DNA of 64,000 nucleotides. Source: Mermis nigrescens. Taxonomy: Eukaryota; Nematoda; Enoplea; Mermithida; Mermithidae. Shown piece after piece: positions 36,552-48,700 of the stretch (position 1 is its first letter; each line of letters starts with the position of its first letter). Location: NCBI GenBank assembly GCA_036768485.1, contig JAVLUZ010000824.1, positions 1 through 64,000 of the forward strand, read 5' to 3'. Made by a program: the position numbers and the translations under genes. The notes under the pieces are model-generated. The model was not told the origin of the DNA. It ran no database searches and saw nothing but the letters and a program-made list of their open reading frames with translations.

Positions 36552-37744
36552 TGTGCAGCTAGGGACCTGCTGGTTAAGTACTTGCAGTATGTAAGGATAC
36601 CTAAACCGACAGCATGCCGCCGGGTAAGATTCCCTACACACAGACAACTATAAAAGCAACAACCCTCAATAAGTACCTTCAGGGCTTATACCTAAGTACC
36701 TTGCTACAATTAGCGCTGGTCAGGGAGCTACGGCAATCTGCCTTTATTCTTCCTCTCGACCCTAAATACCTACTGCCTCCACGGACGTATCTGGTCCGGT
36801 ACCTATGGAGATTGCGGGAGGGAGATTCCGACCGCAGTTCCTAACACAGGAGTAATTAGATAACCCTGGTATTTGCCCGAGGTCCTTGGACCTATTTCAG
36901 ACCTAAAGAATATTATTCGCGAAAATAATTAAAAGGTTTCGCGCCATACCTATGCGAAACTACTTATGAATTTTGGTTCTGGTAGCACTCTGTACAATAA
37001 ATACAACAACTAAGAGCTCTAGTCCGGACTGTCATCCTCTATAAAAATTATGTACTAATTTTTATAGGTTTTTTGGTTCGAAAGAGAATTGGAGAATTTT
37101 GAGAAAAATGATAACCAAAAGGTTTTACCCAAAATAATCCGGCAGTCGATGAGTCGAGGCCGGCCAATCAATTCCCTAACTATGTACCTGCGATATAGGG
37201 CACCCCTAGGTAGCTGGTTTTTTAGCTTTTATCTACACCAAACAATTTAACAGACTATGGCGCTCACAAAGTCGAAGTCGACACGCCAGGAAATAAAAAC
37301 GAGCACCAACGTAACCCCAGCCGAACTAATCATGGCAGAGGGGGAATCACAGTAAGAAAGAAAGAAGGGATTATAATTTGTTGACCGTAAAGGGCGCTAC
37401 TTGCGCATGGATTTTTCCGGTCTCTGCACAGGCTTAACGTGAATAGCGGTCATGTCGCCTATTTTTTAAATGTAAAGAAAAAGGGGGTATATGTGGTTTT
37501 CCACAGGCAATTCGCATTTGTGTGTCGCTTGCAACACGTAGCGATGTAAAGTCCAACCAATTGACACTGCGTGGTTGGATAGCCTCCACATGTCCTACTG
37601 TCGGATTCTATCCGACTGCGAACTAATCGCAATTGGATGGCTGGATAGCCTGAATGACAACTCAAAGACCGGATGGTCAACTAGACGCACTAAAATGCGT
37701 TATAGCCGTAAGTGTAAACGGCTCATGTAGATACCCTATCTACA
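36552..37744 (-). mobile_element. Solo LTR related to element A
   Basis: About 1.2 kb, aligning along its length with the A LTRs at roughly 80% identity. It includes the conserved block GCGCTACTTGCGCATGGATT and the terminus ATACCCTATCTACA. No second copy or internal sequence is next to it, and no target duplication is clear. Confidence 0.8.
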
Positions 37745-38195
37745 CAATCAAGTCTCAAGAATTTTGAAACAGACTATATAGGCCCTCCAACAATCAGGAA
37801 CCACATATGGGCAGCACAAAAGTCTGAGGAAGGGGTGAAATCGAAAAATTGCTAAAAATGTTACTAAAAATAGAATTCTCGACGTCTTATCTGTGGAGGT
37901 GTACAGTTTCCACGCCCATGTATGAGGCGGATCCCTACAAAATCTATCAATCCTCAAAAATTGAACTGTCGCCTTTTTTGGAATTTTTGTTGTTACACCA
38001 CACACAGGCCCCCGAATCCACTATCCGCGGATGGATAAAACTGGAGATAAAGGCACATACGCTCGGAACCCGCCAAATGACACATCTATTTTTAAGCTTA
38101 CATAGTGCTAGAATTTGCTTTGGGAATCAATTTCCTCTTTCCTGTAAAAACAGACGAGCAAGGGAAAAATTGAGTTATACACTAAGGAAACTGTA
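37745..38195. repeat. Degraded X1-type MITE remnant and flanks
   Basis: 37801-37923 starts CACATATGGGCAGCAC and ends CCACGCCCATGTATG, the two ends of X1, but the interior is short and altered. The rest has no supported gene. Confidence 0.4.
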
Positions 38196-38356
38196 GTCTG
38201 TTTCACATAACTTCGTGCATAAATTATAAGAATTGTCATCGATAGTAAGCCTAGGGTTACGATAATTATATAACAAATCAATGCTATAATCGCAATCTGT
38301 CAGCTTATTGTCGGAGATAGTTTTAAAATTTATGACCGAAGTTGTGTGAAACAGAC
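38196..38356. mobile_element. 161-bp TA-flanked MITE
   Basis: GTCTGTTTCACATAACTTCG at the left is mirrored by CGAAGTTGTGTGAAACAGAC at the right. TA flanks both ends (38194-38195 and 38357-38358). Confidence 0.75.
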
Positions 38357-38635
38357 TATAGTTTTATGAGTGAATTTATGCAAAGTTAAAAAACAGACTC
38401 TAGGTGGGCATATATGTGTATGTACCTACCTATACATTTGTAGCGGTCGTAGCTACACCATGTTAGCTTAATTCGCAATTTCGGTCTTTATCCGATCGAA
38501 ATCGGCAATGCATTATCGATTGATGGACACTGCGATCGCCGTTTATATAGGCATCGACTTCGTCGCAGTTCACAGCATTCCTCGCAACTGCGTGCACGTC
38601 AGATACATGCAAGGAATGCAATAAAGTGCGAAGAA

Positions 38636-39075
38636 CATACCTGGGCGTGAAGGGAGAGGGCTTTGAGGGTATGCACCTCTCCAAAAAATAAAATACCCCT
38701 AGAAACGAAAAAACACCCATAGAATTCAAATTTTTGAAGTTTTTTCGTTGTTTTTCTCGCAATCTTTTAATGCCAATGGATAGAGCTCGATGAGAAAGGT
38801 TGAAAAACAGGGGCGGATTTAGGGGGTGGGGGCGGCCGCCCCCATTTGCCCAGGATAGTGCGCAAAATTAAGGATTTTTGAGCGATTTTCGGGTCAAAAC
38901 GGCAAATTTTTCCGTCCAAGTCAGGGTTCCGTCCCCTTAGGGGTACCGCCCCTTAGGAAAATCCTGGATCCGCCACTGTTGAAAAATTGTGTTTTTTCGT
39001 CATACCACCATTTTTAACGCCATTTTTCGACATTTGAAAAAATCTTGCACCCAACGTTGGTGCCGCCCACCTACG
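38636..39075 (+). mobile_element. X1 hAT-type MITE (copy 1) with W inserted
   Basis: Begins CATACCTGGGCG, ends GCCCACCTACG. Flanking 8-mers GCGAAGAA and GCGACGAA differ at one base, which fits an aged hAT-type 8-bp duplication. Internal similarity to the X1 copies at 39999, 43071 and 48254 is clear on both sides of the inserted W element. Confidence 0.8.
38808..38978. mobile_element. W, 171-bp hAT-type MITE nested in X1
   Basis: Termini CAGGGGCGGATTTAGG and CTGGATCCGCCACTG. A perfect 8-bp duplication TTGAAAAA lies at 38800-38807 and 38979-38986. Removal restores the X1 sequence. A related tail is at about 63190-63244. Confidence 0.88.
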
Positions 39076-39661
39076 GCGACGAAGTCGATGCGCGCATAAG
39101 CGGACATCGCGGTGTCCATCAATCGATAATGCATTGCCGGAAAACGACTGTTGGTAGAATAATGATTCTGTACCGATTTCGATCGGATAAAGACCAAAAT
39201 TGAGAATAAAGCTAAGATCGTATAGCTACGACCGCTACACAAACTACAATGAATTTGTTGGCGTTTTTATTGCTTAACACATCAGAACACAAATGACACG
39301 AATGCATACTAAATACGAGTATTTAGATCCTACCTAGCTAAATATGTAGGTATGTCGTACGTAGGGCCATGTATAGAATTTTTGGGACAAAAATTGAACG
39401 AATACTTTTCTACACATTTTTCGGAATTTCAAGAAATTTTCGGTGCTTTGAGTCAAATCAACGCGCACTAAATCGTCGCTATAACAGACAGGTAGTATCT
39501 ATGTACATGCGAGGATTAAATATATAGGTAATCTACCTACTTAGTAAAATGACCTATAAAATAATCTAAAAGACGAAGCTTGCTATTCTACAAATTTCAC
39601 GATAAAACGAAAAAAACACAGATACATACATATGTAAGTAGTCGAAAATTTACATTTATCC

Positions 39662-39732
39662 CTAATCGGCGGTCATGTGATACGTGAGATAAGCAGCGTC
39701 CATGGCCATATTTCTGATACTATACGATTTAT
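39662..39732 (-). CDS. CENPC: CENP-C candidate, last exon (cupin end, stop)
   Basis: Acceptor CTGATCGCAG before 39732. The split codon (G plus AT) gives Asp. The exon reads DKSYSIRNMAMDAAYLTYHM and ends TAG after a few residues. It corresponds to the final 'Y-x-I-x-N ... L-x-F/Y' strands of the CENP-C cupin, which also ends the protein in other animals. Confidence 0.72.
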
Positions 39733-42700
39733 CTGCGATCAGAATGAACGCGTTTATGCATTTAATTATGTATTAGTACGCCTATGAGTAATCGTCAATG
39801 CGTCTCAGTTCAGTAAAAGTTTGGCATTGCGCCAGTTTAATTTAGAATAGCGCATGCTCTAAATTAAAAGTGATAAATGATTCATTTACATAAGAATCTA
39901 CGCAACGGTAAGCGAAATTAACGAAAATCAAAAATTGGATTCATTCATTTTAATAATTGCGATAAAATACATACTTAAAGAGCCGTATTTAGGGGGACCA
40001 CACCTGGGCGGGGGGGGGGGGGGTTTGGGGGGTATGCACCCCCCGAGAGACTAAAACACCCCCCCAGAATTCAATTTTTGAATTTTTTTTCGTTTTTTTC
40101 GCAATTTTTTGATGCCAATAGATAGTGCTTGATGAGAAACGTCGAAAAATAGTGTTTTTGACGCCATACCACCATTTTTGAGGCCATTTTTTTGACCTTT
40201 GAAAGATCTTGCACCCCAGAATTTTCTTGCTGACAACGTATGGGGGGACGGCCGTCCCCTCCATTGCTGTAAAAAAATTTCGATATTTCAGAAAACGCAC
40301 GGAACGATGAAAAATTGCAACTGCTTGCCAGAAAATCATCAAATTATGTGAAGTATTTTCTATAGCTTGCCTCAAGCGCTAACAAAAAAATGACTTTTCA
40401 CAGCCTATTATACAAGGAAAGAAATCTTTCTAAAAAGTTCGAAAATATTAATATACATATCGATCTTAGAATGTTACTTATCACAGCCCTTTTAGAGAAA
40501 AGAAATCTTTTCAAAAAATTCGAAAAAATAATATATACATATCGAGCTTAGAATGTTACTCAATCTTCTAAAATTAATCTTACCAATTCGAGACATATAT
40601 TTACTATTACATATTTAGTATAAACATATTTAAATTTTATTTAATTTATAATTTAGTCTTTTATCTTTAAGGGATGTTTAACTTCATTAGAACTTAAAAT
40701 TTTGGGAGTATAAATTTCGAATTTTTCGAAAAAATGTTCTAAAAAGTTAGAAAACGTCCGAATCCTGGATACGGGCGCAAATAAGAAATCATACATTTTC
40801 CGGATTTCAATTAAACTCCTACAAAAGTTCTAAAGGAACATATAGATAAGATGATCGATAATTTGTTAAATAATTATTAAACAAAATTCACCTCGCCCAA
40901 TGGAAAATCGATCCCACGGCCCAAAGTTCAGGCTCAGCATTCCGACGCGCACCAACAGTTTTCCATAGGCAACAAAGAAGTGCTAATTAAAATTGAATAT
41001 GTACGAAAAATATGTAGAACAAAGTTTGCATAATCAAAACTTTAAAGCAGAACTTCATTAGGAAAAACCCAAATTTATATTAAATAATTTTGAGAAATTT
41101 TTTTCATAATTTTTTTAGGAAAATTGAAAATTTTTGATCAAAAAGCCTAACATAAGGTAATAAAAAAATGTCGGAAATTTTACCCATTTTCCAGAAAATT
41201 TTGCTATTTTACATTATTTCGCAATTTTTCTTTTTCTAATGTACTTTTCTTTTCTACAAACATACTTTACTAAATTTTTCAACTTTTCATTTATTTCTTG
41301 CTTTTTGCTACTTCTTTGTTATGATTTTCTTTTATATACAAATAAAAAGTTCTCTACGGCATATGTACACTGATCATGATTGATCAGATATGTATCGTAA
41401 GAACTGATTATGAGGTTAAGGAGTCCAAACGAATATTTTAATCGATAAAATTGCACTTTAACATCGAGTTAAGCTCTTTACATCGGCTCAAAAAGCCATT
41501 TTTGAAAGGTTGAAGGATAAACTTAATGTTTTGAGTAATTCAGCCGCATCCAGTTTTCATTCCGACACGAGGGTAGATATTCACACACATTTGTGATAAA
41601 AAACTACTGCGATAAATTGCATACTTTAGATTAGTGATGCACCGGGTACCGGTACCGGTACCACTCTGGTACCGGCCGGCACTACTTTTATTGATTTAAT
41701 TTTTGAGCTTAACGTGAAGGAGGAACTGTTTCAGAATAAAGCCCACTCTGTAGCAAATAACTATGCAATAGTAAAGAAGCATTTCTTTGTAAATTTTATT
41801 CGATCATTTATTTCACTTATTTCAACAATCCTAATCAACAGTTCGTAATGTTTTGGACAAAAAGACGAGCATTTCCAAATTTTCCGGCAAAATTTGGTTG
41901 GATGGGTAGACAAAATGCTTTTTCATTCCATCCGAGCCAAAACCGCTGCTATCTTTGCCTCCTCTGCTAATTGACTTCCCACAACAATTGCATAATACCT
42001 TTGATTCATCCTTATCATCTATCTTATAGAATTCCCAGAGCTGTGACTTTTCTTTCATTTACCGACATAATGAACAGTGACCACCAATAAATCCCTTCGA
42101 ATTAATATAATATGGTTTTTTTGTAATCGGCAAAGATTTTTCCCGGTGTACAAAGACTTTTAGGGGCCGTGTTTGTACATGTACAAATTTTTGGGAAGAC
42201 AAAAATTGCAAAAGGTCTGAAATTCGCAAGTTTTCGGCGCTCCGCGCCGAAATAAGTAATTGTGTGTTCTACATATTTTTATAATGGCAGAAATTGCATT
42301 TCGAAAGAAAAATGTCAAATTTTTCGGCGCTTCGCGCCGTTTTAAGACAATTCTCAGTGATTTTTGCCCTCAGAGACCCAGAAATTAGCTAGAATACACT
42401 ACCAAAGATCAAAAACCCTGTTTAACCACATTAAAATTGCTACTGTACTATATCATAGTACACAAAATTTTTCATGTACAAAATGCACAAAGACTTTTGG
42501 GGACCATCTTTGTATATGTACAAACGGACCTTGTACAAAAAAACACTGGTGAGGTGCTGTAAAAAAGTGATTTTAAGTAACATAGTAGTAAAAAGTATTA
42601 AAACCGTTTCTAGGAACAATATCCAGACCAAGCACATCAGATGAAACACTAGTATATAAGTACACAATACAGATTACATAACATGCATATTGGTACCGGT

Positions 42701-45700
42701 ACCGGCGCCGGTACCAGGGTACCGGTTACGGTACCGGTACCGGCTGGAAATGAGGTACCGGTGCATCACCTACTTTCGATTATTAATGTGTGATTGTCAT
42801 CTGAATGTGATTGCTATACAGATGCCTAATGTTAAGAATAATAAAGAATATAGATTTTATAGTGCTATGCCGAAACTCAACTTCAGCAAATGAGGCATGT
42901 TTGTACGATATCTACTATAGTCTGTCATTTTCTATAGTTTCCTCCGGAATACTTATTCGTTATGCAAAGGACATTTTCACTTCTTTCTTTTAAGACTTGC
43001 TTACATGCCCGAACTTTGAAAGCTTTTTGATATTCTAGGCCACAGAACGATTCGAAATATGGGTGAACACCATAGGTGGGCAGCACCAAAGTTCTGGGGG
43101 GGGGGTGAAAAATTTCTGGGGGGGGGGTGAAAAAAATTTTTAAAGGTCAAGAATGGCCTTAAAAATGGTGGTATGGCGAAAAAAACACCATTTTTCGACG
43201 TTTCTCATCAAGCTCTATCCAATGGCATCAAAAAATTGCTAAAAAAGCAAAACAATTTTTTTTTCTGGGGGGTATTTTGATTTCTGGGGGGGGATATTTC
43301 AACTTCTGGGGGGGAGGGTGCATACCCCCCAAACCCCCCACGCCCATGTGTGGTGAACACTACAGTATCCTCCCCGAAACTAGAAAACCTACAAAGTCTT
43401 CAGTTTTCCCAAGAAATGCTCGACCTACATATGTTACAACATCGAACGTTCTCGTATTCTTTAACGTTGCTGTGCTGAAGCGTGTAATGACGTCCTGTTA
43501 TAATAAAGGCCTAGCAATCCTTGGCAAAGCGTAAGGATTAAAAGGAAGGACTTCAATTATATGGCAAAAACTAATAAAACGGTGTTTGTTCTACCCAAAA
43601 AAAGTATACAAGATTTGAAAAATCTTTTTCTTTGGAAAACGTTCACGAAATCGTCAAACAGTCACTGCGTTGATTTTTAAGTCGGTGAAAGTTAAGAATG
43701 ATGCATTTGTTTGTACATATGTACTTACAAACATACACAGCACGATATATTGAATACATACAATGTACATTAAAGTGCATTAAGTGAAAACTGAATATCT
43801 ACGTATTTCTGCATTGTAAAATTCCGACTTTTCAACGTGAATTTAATCTATGTATTCTAAACTGTATCATATTTTCAGAAGAATTAGACTGTTTCGTACT
43901 TTAAGCTTTACAACGTAAATATTGTATAACGCGGATCTTGTTTTGTTCTTCATGTTATACATACTGCACTGCATGATTAATCTAAAGTAGAAATAATATG
44001 TAATATCAGATTACAGTTTGACGTTCAGTAGTGCGATTTGCTGTGGAAAGTGGCATTATTTTCATAATAATTGGAGCATTTTTGTTTTGGACATCCGGAC
44101 AAAGGGCGTAGTCGTCGTTTTCGGCGCAAGGTTCGCCAGCCTCATTCAGGAACAGCCTTTGATTGCAAAACAGCGTAGCTGCTGCAAATAGTTAAACGGA
44201 AACCTTTCAAAAATAGCTCCATTACGCTAATAAGATTTGATTTTTCTTCTTAAATGATAAACAAGGTACATGGTAAAAGCTATTTTTTAAAGTTTTTCAT
44301 CATCCTTTCTTTTCTATGGTAGGAAGTTTAAAGACGTTTACACACATTTTGACCTTTTCTTAAATTTCGTTTGGTCTGGGGAATAGGCTACTAAAGGTTT
44401 CGATTGTTTACTTTAAACGAGAATGTATTTTTTCAGTTTGCTTAATTAAAATAATTAAAATTAGAAGGTCGGCTTTCATTCACCGTTTAAAAGTGATCGA
44501 GTCCCAAAACTTTTATTCTTAGCCGATGAAGACTGCCAAGAATACATGATCTGGTGGTTGGGGGGGGGGGGGGGTTCGGGGGTGGTTTACCCTCCCCCAG
44601 AAAAATTTTCAACCTCAGAATTCGGGATTTTTCAAAAGTTTTCGAAAAGTGTCTGAAAATTTGTAGGAAAAGTGATTTTTTAAGCGTTTTCCGCTATCTA
44701 TTTGCTCAAAAAAGTCAAATTTTTCGGCGCTTCTCGCCATAAATATAAGGTCTTTGACTATTTCTTCTTCTATTTGTTCGATTTTTTTCATTTTTAAAAA
44801 ATTTTTTTTCAAGTTTTTATGCTCTAGAAAGATGAGAGCAGTCAGAAACGCCAAAAAATGATGTTTTTGACGCGGACCCAGCATTTTTGGGCCCGAAAAA
44901 AGGCACTCTAAAATTTCACCCCCCAAATTTTCATTCTGTGCATGTCTGCTGCCAAGTGCCCACTTTTGGTGGGCGATCGGCATATTATATAGACTGGCCT
45001 GGCACAGACAAATACGTCTTCCTTACTTAGACTTTCCGTAGCAATATTTTCGTCCGTGTCATTTTGCATTCGCTCCACGATTCGTTCGTAGATCGACTTT
45101 TTACAAGCTTAAACAATGCAAGATACTTTAATAACATGCGCAAACCAACACGATTGGGCTCAGGGTGTGATAAGAGGCCGGGTATATAAGTGGGCAGCCG
45201 CCAAATTCTGGGGTCCGCGGGGCAAAATCGCCAAAAATGGGTACCACAAAAATTAAATGATGGGGCGGGGTCTATCGATATGGGAGGGGGTTCCGCTGAA
45301 TTCTCGGGGGAGGGGGTCTCAGACTTCTCCACTCTCATATGTTGCCGGGTATAATTTTTCCGTCTAATTTCAGAAAATTGAACGGTTAGCATGGCAAATT
45401 CTGGGAAAGCGAGCGAGCGGTGGTGGAAGCAGGCCCAAAAATATTTTTGGAAAGTGCTTTTTGGGCTAAAAAACGATGGGTACACGCAGGCCCGTAGCCA
45501 AAATTTTATTTGTGGGGGGGGGGCAAAACTTTTTGAAAGTCACATCTCGAGAAAATAAGGGCACTTCTAAACGTTTCTCAACGAGCTCTAAACAATGGTT
45601 AGGAAAAATTCAAAAAAAAATTCGTAAGATTTTTCAGCTTGTTTCATACCCAAACATAAAAAATCTATCGCTTTAACTATCTGCGCAACCGATTTCTCAT

Positions 45701-48700
45701 CGTCCAGTCCATAAACATTTTCCTAACTTTTCGTATTTGTACCCGATGTTTGTGGTCTGTAAAGAAAAACAACCAGAAAATCGGTGATTCGGCGCGAAGC
45801 CTTGGAAAAATTTGACATTCTCTCTGTGTCTAAGTCAAATTTGAACGGTTTAAAAGACAAAAGCTATGCAGAAACAATTAAATCTTTTGTGTTTACTGGC
45901 TCAAAAGTACGTTAAAAAACCTGTTTTGGCGACCTTTTAAATCCACCTCGGGAATTTTCCATTTCTTCCTTTGGGGAACCCTTGTGAGGAACGAAAATTT
46001 TTTTGCTTTCGTGGGGAGGTAACCCCCAGCCCTTGGCTACAAGCCTGGGTACACGTCAAAAACACTGTTTTTGATGTTTCGGGCAAGGCTCGTTTTTTCT
46101 AAAACGGTGAAACATAAGAAAAATCTCGAAAAAATCGAGTGAATTGAATAAAATATAGTCAAAAAATATTTATATATATGACGCGAAGCGCCGAAAATGT
46201 GAGACTTTCGAGCCAGAGTTAAACACGCTTAAAAAGGACACTTTTTACGACCGTTACGAGAAATTGGCAATTCTGGGGGTCTCAGCCATTCTGCAGGGTC
46301 AGTAACCATTCTGTGAAGGCAAACCCCCCAAGAACACGTATCACTATCAGACGATTTTTGGGGAAGGCCAAGTAAGTATTGCAGAAAAATTTCTGAAGCC
46401 TCTAATTTCAATAAACTTTGCGAGTTTTGCATGAAAAGCCGGGGATTTTTTTATCTGTTCGTTGACATATATGATCTTGGGAGCTTTTGCAGGGCCACAC
46501 TCCCCGCAGAATATTTATTCACTCCCCAGAATTCGCGATTTTTCGAAAAGTTTCCTAAACTTGTCTGAAATTGGTAGCAAAAGTGTCTTTTTAAGCGTTT
46601 TCAGCTATCTGATTTGCCGAAAATCGTCAAATTTTCGGCGCTTCGCGCCATATGTACTCATTCAATGACAATATTTTCTTCAATTTATTCGATTTTCTTA
46701 TTTTATTCAAATTTTTTCACATGCTATTATGCTCTAGAAGGATAGAGTATCGTCAGAAAATGTCAGAAAATGATGTTTTTGACGCCTATCCGGCCGTTTT
46801 TGAGCACAAAAAAGGCAGTTTAAAATTTTGCCATCCTCCCAGAATTCCCATACTATCCGAATTGAATTATAGACATACATATCTGCATAAAAAGGTTCCA
46901 TGCAGGCGTTTTACTCGATAATTAAAATGAGCTTTACAAATGAATTTGGCCCTTTCTTCATTTGTCTCGTCGATATGGTATATTTAGAGGCTAAAGAAGG
47001 GAAACTTTGATACGATGCAATTTTTTAAGCAAAATCGCGTTTTTAAAAGCATTTTTCTATTTTACAGCATTTTTAATTTTTTAAAATCAAAATCCGATCT
47101 TTCTCATTTCAAATGTAATTGTATCGAGAAAAATTTATAGAACCTATACATTGTACATGTGTCTCTACATTTTGAATCAGAAATATTACATTTTTAGTGG
47201 AACACATGAGACTTGTGAAATTAAATTTCATTTTCAGCTGTTGATAGACTGAAAATTGAAGGACTTAATATATTTATGTAATAAATGCTATGATGAAAAA
47301 CGAACTTTTATCCGTTTTGAGAACAAACCAGCAAAAGATTTTGCATTCATAGTTTTCGTCCTTCTAGAAATAAGTCAAAGAGATGTGCGATAAGTATGTA
47401 CATACATACGATACGTACATAGATAATATGAAAAGACGAAAAGATAGATAAGAATAAGAAAAATCAAATAAATCGCAGATTTTACGACAAAAGACCAGCC
47501 TGGATAACATAGGTGAGCAACGTCAAACTCACAGGGGTTGAAAATCAGAAATTGGTAGTTAAATGCTTCGTAGAACGGTTCTATAGCTTTTTTAGGCTCA
47601 GAAAATAGCTTTATAGCCTTTTGGGGCTCAGAAAACTATCTATGTAGCCTTTTTGGACTCAAAAACATAGTTTTACAGTCTTTTAGAACCAGAAATAGCT
47701 AATTAGCCCTTTTTAAAGTCGAGAAAATAGCTATATATGTATGCTTTCGAGACTCAGAAAATACAACTATATAGCATTTATGAGCTCACACGCTGTTTCT
47801 GAGTCCAAAAGGCTATATAGCAATTCTTTTTCGGCCAAAATGGCTGTATAGCTATCGGTCTTTCAGAGCTCAGGGGGAGTAATACCCCCTCACCCCCATG
47901 TTATTGCATATTGATAGTGTCATTTGTGATATTATTTACACGACCAGCTGAGAGAATTGTCTTAATTAAATAAACACATTCGCATAACTTAATAGAAATC
48001 GGTTAATTTAAACTCCGCAATCCCGCAGTATAACTTACGCTGCTTGAGTTTTCGCATCTGGCGTAGTTCATCGACAGTGGGCTTTCCGAACTGTCCATAC
48101 TTTTTGTAGTAACCTTCGCACGTTACATCGCGCTTCTGAACGCGGACTAACGTTTCTTAAAAGATTTTATATGTACAGGCTTGGCCAAAAGTTTAAAACA
48201 TCCCTAAACAACAGGCACGTATCTCTGGGAGAATTGGGGGGGGAGGTTCGGATCACATGTGGGCGTGGGGGGTTTGGGGGGTATGCACCCCAGAAGTTAA
48301 AATACCCCCTAGATATCAAAATACCCCCAGAATTCGAATTTTGAATTTTTTTGCGTTCTTAGCGATTTTTTGACGCCATTAGATAGTGCTCGATGAGAAA
48401 CGTCGAAAAATGGTGTTTTTTCGCCATACGACCACTTTTAAGACCATTTTTTGACCTTTGAAAATTTGTTCACCCCCAGAATTTCGGTGCTGCCCACCTA
48501 TGGTTCGGACCCCCAAAATTCAGAAAAATAGGACTTTGTAAACGTTATCTTGTGCTATTTTTGGCCTTTTTCGGTTTAGTCCCCCCTAAATGGTGTTGGT
48601 CTCCCCAAAATAGGACGGCCAGCTACGTGCCTGCTGATGGCATCATAAAAATATAAAATCCTCAATGATGATTTATGACTGTAGATACGACTGTTGAACC

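Larger units (their letters stand above)
38439..39239. mobile_element. Foldback element holding a nested MITE
   Basis: Inverted arms of about 170-200 bp: TGTAGCGGTCGTAGCTAC ... CAATGCATTATCGATTGATGGACAC ... GCATCGACTTCGTCG at the left, mirrored at 39084-39239. The centre is occupied by X1 (38636-39075). No outer target duplication is evident. Confidence 0.7.
41632..42772 (-). mobile_element. hAT transposon remnant with 8-bp target duplication
   Basis: Ends TAGTGATGCACCGG and CCGGTGCATCACCTA. Flanks are CTTTAGAT (41624-41631) and CTTTCGAT (42773-42780), one mismatch. Both ends carry GGTACC-rich tracts. Inside lies a BED-finger fragment (42058-41831) and a nested Z MITE. It is too short at 1.14 kb for a full transposase. 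Confidence 0.82.

Noticed and set aside
42900..43060. Extra small CENP-C exons (30 bp at about 43041-43012 and a terminal one near 42900)
   Set aside because: Splice-like edges exist, but direct joining of 43429 to 40982 is in phase and gives the expected cupin order, so they are unnecessary.
45027..45485. 152-codon minus-strand frame
   Set aside because: It runs through MITE sequence, and its end is a different frame of the 81-bp exon at 45107-45027, which reads better in the splice-compatible frame.
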